From Peribacillus sp. FSL H8-0477 (GTDB taxonomy: Bacteria > Bacillota > Bacilli > Bacillales > DSM-1321), in NCBI RefSeq assembly GCF_038002765.1, contig NZ_JBBODE010000001.1, positions 1,116,001-1,180,000 of the forward strand: a stretch of DNA of 64,000 nt. Direction: 5' to 3'. The notes below the pieces were generated by a model. That model worked only from the letters and a program-made list of their open reading frames with translations. It was not told where the DNA came from and made no database searches. Shown here piece by piece: positions 60,453 through 64,000 of this stretch. Numbering within the stretch: the first letter of the stretch is position 1; the number at the start of each line of letters is the position of its first letter. The translations under genes and the position numbers were made by a program.

Positions 60453-61649
60453 TTATTCAGAAGACGTTTCAGCTGGTTTACTAACTTCTTGAGCATTCCA
60501 GTAGATTTCACTAAAGACATCGGCAAATGCATCGGTTGTTAGAAACATTTCCTCGAAAGTATTATCCACCCCGCCAATCTCAATCAACATAGCGTTTCCA
60601 GACAAATCTTGATTGTAGATTCCATTTTGCCCTGATTTCTTTTGTAGACTGATTCCCCACGAAAGACCAGGATATTTTTTTTCCATCGCTTTATGCATTT
60701 TCCCAGCTAATTCCGCATTCTTTTCGTAATTCGTATTCTTTCCTCCAATGACAAACGCTATACGTGCATACGTTTTTCCGTTAATCACACGCGTTGTGTC
60801 TTTTTTACGTTTTGAATCCCGGTGAATGTCGATCAAATATTGGATATCCTGGTTTGCTGCCATTGCCGTCTTTACAGCAGTTCGTGATTCCAAATAAGAT
60901 TTTCCATAGGTTAGCCCTTTTTTATTCATTTGCCCCTGAATATCTGTTTTATTTAAGGATGCCCCAATCCCTTTTTCCTCAAGATCCTTTTGAAGCTGGG
61001 CGCCTAGCTTGGTCACATTGATTTTGGAATGGTAAGCTTGATTCGGATTCGTGACACCTTTTAAGTAAGGTAAATACGATTCTCGATTATGTGTGTGATA
61101 AATCTCAACCACTTTTCTGCCTTCGGTTGTCAGACTTGGCTGCTTGGAAGGTGTTTGATCCGGTTCTGCAATGGTGTCGACATTCTGTAGAGCAGCTTCC
61201 CTTTCTTCATTTAATACATCAAGAGGCGGTGCAGATTCATAAGGCATGTTCGTATAATTCGCATCTTTACCGGCGACAAGAATTTGATTATCAAAAATCG
61301 AAAAACCAGGCAGCTCCCTTCCCAGCAAGCTTCGTGGATCATCAAGTGAAATATTGGTTGAAGCTTTAAGGATTTGTTTACCGAGTCCCGTATCAGCTTG
61401 TCCACCTGGAAGTGCGTGATTAAAATAGTGATTTTCATTGGCGATTAACGAAAATAAAACCTTGCCGGAAAATTGGTTGGTTACAGTATTCACTGATTCT
61501 GATGAAAGACGATATTCTGGACGTAAGGACGTTAACAGACCACTGACTGCAAAAAACAGCAGAAGTGTAGCTAGAATGGCAAGAAGCCCTTTTATAATGG
61601 TTGATATATGGATGACGGCGACGAAATCTGCAGGCCGGTTTCTTTTCAT
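60453..61649 (-). CDS. spoIIP: Stage II sporulation protein P, engulfment hydrolase
   Basis: Amidase/endopeptidase that degrades septal peptidoglycan with SpoIID and SpoIIM during engulfment. 398 residues with a membrane anchor near 18-40 and the SpoIIP catalytic domain from ~180: EIYHTHNRESYLPYL (Zn ligand His and Glu), IDIHRDSKRKK, and LIEIGGVDNTFEEM. The ATG at 61649 follows AAAGGGTGG; a GTG at 61658 overlaps the site. Downstream of gpr, in B. subtilis order. Confidence 0.93.
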   Translation of the reverse strand: MKRNRPADFVAVIHISTIIKGLLAILATLLLFFAVSGLLTSLRPEYRLSSESVNTVTNQFSGKVLFSLIANENHYFNHALPGGQADTGLGKQILKASTNISLDDPRSLLGRELPGFSIFDNQILVAGKDANYTNMPYESAPPLDVLNEEREAALQNVDTIAEPDQTPSKQPSLTTEGRKVVEIYHTHNRESYLPYLKGVTNPNQAYHSKINVTKLGAQLQKDLEEKGIGASLNKTDIQGQMNKKGLTYGKSYLESRTAVKTAMAANQDIQYLIDIHRDSKRKKDTTRVINGKTYARIAFVIGGKNTNYEKNAELAGKMHKAMEKKYPGLSWGISLQKKSGQNGIYNQDLSGNAMLIEIGGVDNTFEEMFLTTDAFADVFSEIYWNAQEVSKPAETSSE

Positions 61650-61725
61650 TCCTTCCACCCTTTCAGTAACTTGTCTAGTAATTCATATGACTTTACTAGA
61701 AAGAGTAGAACCCAAAATCACAAAC

Positions 61726-62844
61726 TCAACGTGTATAGTAACCGGTATTTTCCTGATTAACTGCATCGTGTAATGCCGCGTTTATCCCATTTGCCAATAG
61801 ATTAGCCATATCTTCAACAAACACATCCACTTCCTTGGGCGTGACCATTAAATTATGACCGATTGGTGATAACACTTCATAGATCAGCTTCTTTTTTTCA
61901 TCGTCTGCCAGCGTTCCAACAATGCCCATAAAGGTTTGTCGATGCTGCTCATCAGGCAAATCCTCTTCTGCTAATTTTTTTCGTTTACCGAGTGTAAATC
62001 CTGCAGGGGTCAAGGCTCTTGACGGACTTTGACTAGCTTTCATTTCACTGCCAAAATGTTTAAGAATATAATCAATGGTGTCACTTGTAATAGAGACGGC
62101 ATCCACCACCGTTGGAACACCTATCGCAATAACTGGAACCCCTAGTGTTTCTTGACTTAATTCCTTCCGTTTATTACCCACACCTGAACCAGGATGAATT
62201 CCAGTATCAGTAATCTGAATGGTCGAGTTGACTCGATCGATAGATGCCGCTGCCAATGCATCAATGACTAAGACAAAATCCGGCTTACTCTTTTCAATCA
62301 CTCCTTTAATAATATCGCTGGTCTCTATCCCCGTAATGCCCATTACACCAGGAGCAATGCCGCTAACAGGCCGATACCCTTCTTTCACCGATTCTGGCTG
62401 CAACTCAAACAAATGTCTGGTGATAACCAAGTTTTCAACCACAGCTGGACCTAAGGCATCAGGAGTGACATTCCAATTACCAAGCCCCACTACTAAACAA
62501 CTACTCGCTTTTTCCACTTGCACCTCTTTTAAGAAATTGGCTAGTTCTTGGGCGAACACCTTTTCAACAACCATTTGAAGATCTGTATCCTGTTGACGAA
62601 TTCCCTGAACTTCTAAAGTAAGATACCTTCCCGCTTTTTTCCCAACTACTTCTTCTCCGTCCTTATCTATTTCAACTAAACTAATTTTTAAGTCATCAAC
62701 ATTCCGTTCTTTGATTACGACACCGTTTAAATGCGAAATATTATCTTCCCCAGCTACCCCTTTTTCACCAAGTACTAACTCTCTTGCTTCAATGGCTAAG
62801 TCGGTCCGAACCCCGTAATTCCGTAAATCTAGTTTTTTTTCCAC
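61726..62844 (-). CDS. gpr: Germination protease GPR
   Basis: Degrades small acid-soluble spore proteins during germination. 372 residues. Zymogen propeptide at the N-terminus (residues 1 to about 16), ahead of the TDLAIEARE segment where B. subtilis GPR is self-processed. Conserved [36 protein letters not shown] and [10 protein letters not shown], typical of the A25 peptidase family. GTG start at 62844 behind GAGGTG. Made in the forespore in B. subtilis (SigF/SigG). Confidence 0.95.
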   Translation of the reverse strand: MEKKLDLRNYGVRTDLAIEARELVLGEKGVAGEDNISHLNGVVIKERNVDDLKISLVEIDKDGEEVVGKKAGRYLTLEVQGIRQQDTDLQMVVEKVFAQELANFLKEVQVEKASSCLVVGLGNWNVTPDALGPAVVENLVITRHLFELQPESVKEGYRPVSGIAPGVMGITGIETSDIIKGVIEKSKPDFVLVIDALAAASIDRVNSTIQITDTGIHPGSGVGNKRKELSQETLGVPVIAIGVPTVVDAVSITSDTIDYILKHFGSEMKASQSPSRALTPAGFTLGKRKKLAEEDLPDEQHRQTFMGIVGTLADDEKKKLIYEVLSPIGHNLMVTPKEVDVFVEDMANLLANGINAALHDAVNQENTGYYTR

Positions 62845-62890
62845 CGCTGCTCACACCTCACATAAAATAGTTGCAATTGTTTTTCTTTAA

Positions 62891-62921
62891 CATTTTGCCG
62901 ATATTTCTTTTTTATTATTCA
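62891..62921 (-). promoter_or_regulatory. Candidate SigG-type promoter of gpr
   Basis: TGAATA (62916-62921) matches the SigG -35; CAAAATG (62891-62897), 18 bp further, is a weak match to the CATA-type -10. Low confidence. Confidence 0.35.
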
Positions 62922-62994
62922 TAACTCTGGTACAATACCTTTAACGAGATATAGCTTAGATGAGACATAATTCTTTTCGATTCTGATTCAGATA

Positions 62995-63023
62995 TTGCAT
63001 TATATAACAGTGTCTGATAAAAT
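62995..63023 (+). promoter_or_regulatory. Candidate SigA promoter of rpsT
   Basis: TTGCAT (62995-63000), 17-bp spacer, TAAAAT (63018-63023), about 80 bp ahead of rpsT. Confidence 0.55.
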
Positions 63024-63099
63024 ATAATTTGTGCTATTTAGTATAGATTTGAAAAGTCGGGACCATTTAATCTCGATTTCTATGTAGGAGGTGAACGGA

Positions 63100-63366
63100 A
63101 TGCCAAACATTAAATCTGCTATCAAACGCGTGAAAACTAACGATTCACGTCGTCTACGTAACGCAAATGTTAAATCTAATGTTCGTACATCTGTTAAAGT
63201 TGCTGAAACTGCATTGGCTGGCGACAACGCTGCTACTGCTAAAGAAGCTTTATTAACAGCTGCTAAGAAATTAGACAAAGCTGCATCTAAAGGACTTATC
63301 CATAAAAATGCGGCAGCCCGTAAAAAATCTCGTTTAACTAAGAGACTTAATTCATTAAACGCTTAA
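63100..63366 (+). CDS. rpsT: Ribosomal protein bS20
   Basis: 88-residue primary binder of 16S rRNA. It has the family start MPNIKSAIKRVKTN and a C-terminal NAAARKKSRLTKRLN. The ATG at 63100 follows AGGAGGTGAACGGA; an in-frame GTG at 63091 overlaps that site. Convergent with holA, divergent from gpr. Confidence 0.97.
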   Translation: MPNIKSAIKRVKTNDSRRLRNANVKSNVRTSVKVAETALAGDNAATAKEALLTAAKKLDKAASKGLIHKNAAARKKSRLTKRLNSLNA

Positions 63367-63383
63367 TTTTTAATGAGTTCAAA

Positions 63384-63412
63384 TTAACGATCCATTCGGG
63401 TCGTTTTTTTTG
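63384..63412 (+). terminator. Intrinsic terminator of rpsT
   Basis: AACGA(T/C)CC / GGGTCGTT hairpin followed by eight T. Confidence 0.85.
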
Positions 63413-63416
63413 TATG

Positions 63417-63453
63417 CAAAAAGGCGTTGGAACACTTCCAACGCCTCTTTTTT
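63417..63453 (-). terminator. Intrinsic terminator of holA
   Basis: AGGCGTTGGAA / TTCCAACGCCT hairpin with T-tail for holA on the minus strand; its other side also has a T6, so it can back up the rpsT terminator. Confidence 0.88.
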
Positions 63454-63459
63454 ATGTCT

Positions 63460-64000
63460 TTATCTCATTTTCATCAACAATAATTCAAGTGCAATTGCTT
63501 TTTCAATTTGACCCGTTTTCATCTTGTAATCCGCTTCCGCAAGATCATTAATAATCGCTAACAGTTCACGTTCATCGAATTTCCCATTTTTCTGAAAGGC
63601 CAGTTTCACTCGATAAGGATGTATTTTTAAGGCAGAGGCAATTTTTTGCTGACTATAGCCTTGCTTTGAAAGTCCCTTCACCTGGTACATTAAACGGACT
63701 TGACTAGCAATGACACCCAAAATCTTAATCGGTTCTTCATTCTGCCGCAACAATTCATGATAAATAGTCAAAGCAGGTTCGATGTTACGCTGTAAAAGAT
63801 GATCAACCAGTGTAAAAACATTCTGCTCAAGCGATTTTGCCACAAGCTTTTCAACTGTTTCTACATCAATTGTTCGTTCTTCCTCCACATACAAAATCAT
63901 CTTATCCATTTCATTTGCCAGCATCATTAAGTTAGTCCCTGCAAGCTCAAGTAACATTTCAATTGCAGAATCATCCATTTCAACTTGTGCTGCAGCGGCT
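63460..64000 (-). CDS. holA: DNA polymerase III delta subunit (5' end beyond window)
   Basis: Clamp-loader delta subunit that opens the beta ring. Only the C-terminal ~179 residues are present; the frame stays open to the window edge. Visible parts: the AAA+ lid-like DNEMDKMILY region near IEMLLELAGTNLMMLANEMDK, then the helical collar domain (LLQRNIEPALTIYHELLRQNEEPIKILGVIASQVRLMYQVK and PYRVKLAFQKNGKF). Position next to rpsT matches yqeN. Confidence 0.92.
   Translation of the reverse strand, partial: AAAAQVEMDDSAIEMLLELAGTNLMMLANEMDKMILYVEEERTIDVETVEKLVAKSLEQNVFTLVDHLLQRNIEPALTIYHELLRQNEEPIKILGVIASQVRLMYQVKGLSKQGYSQQKIASALKIHPYRVKLAFQKNGKFDERELLAIINDLAEADYKMKTGQIEKAIALELLLMKMR

Noticed and set aside
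63000..63099. Leader riboswitch or autoregulatory RNA ahead of rpsT.
   Set aside because: The 5' region is short and AT-rich with no clear stem; only a promoter and a ribosome-binding site are visible.

Overview
The window is a stretch of chromosome from a low-GC, endospore-forming Firmicute of the family Bacillaceae. The gene order closely follows, from memory, the Bacillus subtilis pstS to holA region: pstS-pbpA-yqgE-sodA-yqgC, ispG, zur, nfo-cshB, ispH, trmK, cccA, dnaG-sigA, ccpN, glyQS, recO-era-cdd-dgkA-ybeY-pgpH-phoH, floA, rpsU, hrcA-grpE-dnaK-dnaJ-prmA, lepA, spoIIP, gpr, rpsT, holA. Sporulation genes (spoIIP, gpr, yqfC, yqfD) confirm a spore former. The species cannot be fixed from the sequence alone; a soil Bacillus or Neobacillus-like organism is an inference.

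Layout. 1-8.6 kb: phosphate uptake (PhoP-boxed pstS, an NptA-type Na/Pi transporter), an elongation PBP, an MFS transporter and Mn-SOD. 8.3-10.4 kb: a LysM protein, ispG and a small membrane protein. 10.4-13.3 kb: an accessory block made of five ~267-bp tandem units, each with an ATTCGGCCC motif repeated at exactly 21-bp intervals; the fifth array is split by an intact IS3-family element. 13.4-20.7 kb: yqfW, the zur-znuB-znuC zinc cluster with its own Zur-operator promoter, DUF2624, nfo, cshB, yqfQ, ispH. 20.8-29.3 kb: yqfO, trmK, cccA, the yqxD-dnaG-sigA macromolecular-synthesis group, the PPDK regulator and ccpN. 29.4-43.6 kb: glyQS under a T-box, recO-yqzL-era-cdd-dgkA-ybeY-pgpH-phoH-yqfD-yqfC, then nfeD-floA. 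43.7-48.2 kb: a tandem structured repeat, rpsU-yqeY, a second Na/Pi transporter, deoC, and a DUF4386 gene flanked on both sides by diverged 21-bp arrays. 48.2-64 kb: mtaB, rsmE, prmA, the CIRCE-controlled heat-shock group, hemW, lepA, another 21-bp array, yqxA, spoIIP, gpr, rpsT and the end of holA.

Most of the window is conserved housekeeping DNA. What is not explained by known genes is a family of non-coding elements at four intergenic sites. They carry short motifs phased at 21 bp (two helical turns, or seven codons), joined to related downstream blocks, with copies about 48 kb apart. A second, unrelated structured repeat lies upstream of nfeD. The yqfC terminator hairpin is also unusual: its loop is a good SigE -10 match and its 3' arm is the yqfC ribosome-binding site. 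Regulatory sites readable from the sequence include PhoP boxes (pstS, and between nptA and yqgB), a Zur operator, CIRCE, a glycyl T-box and several SigA promoters.
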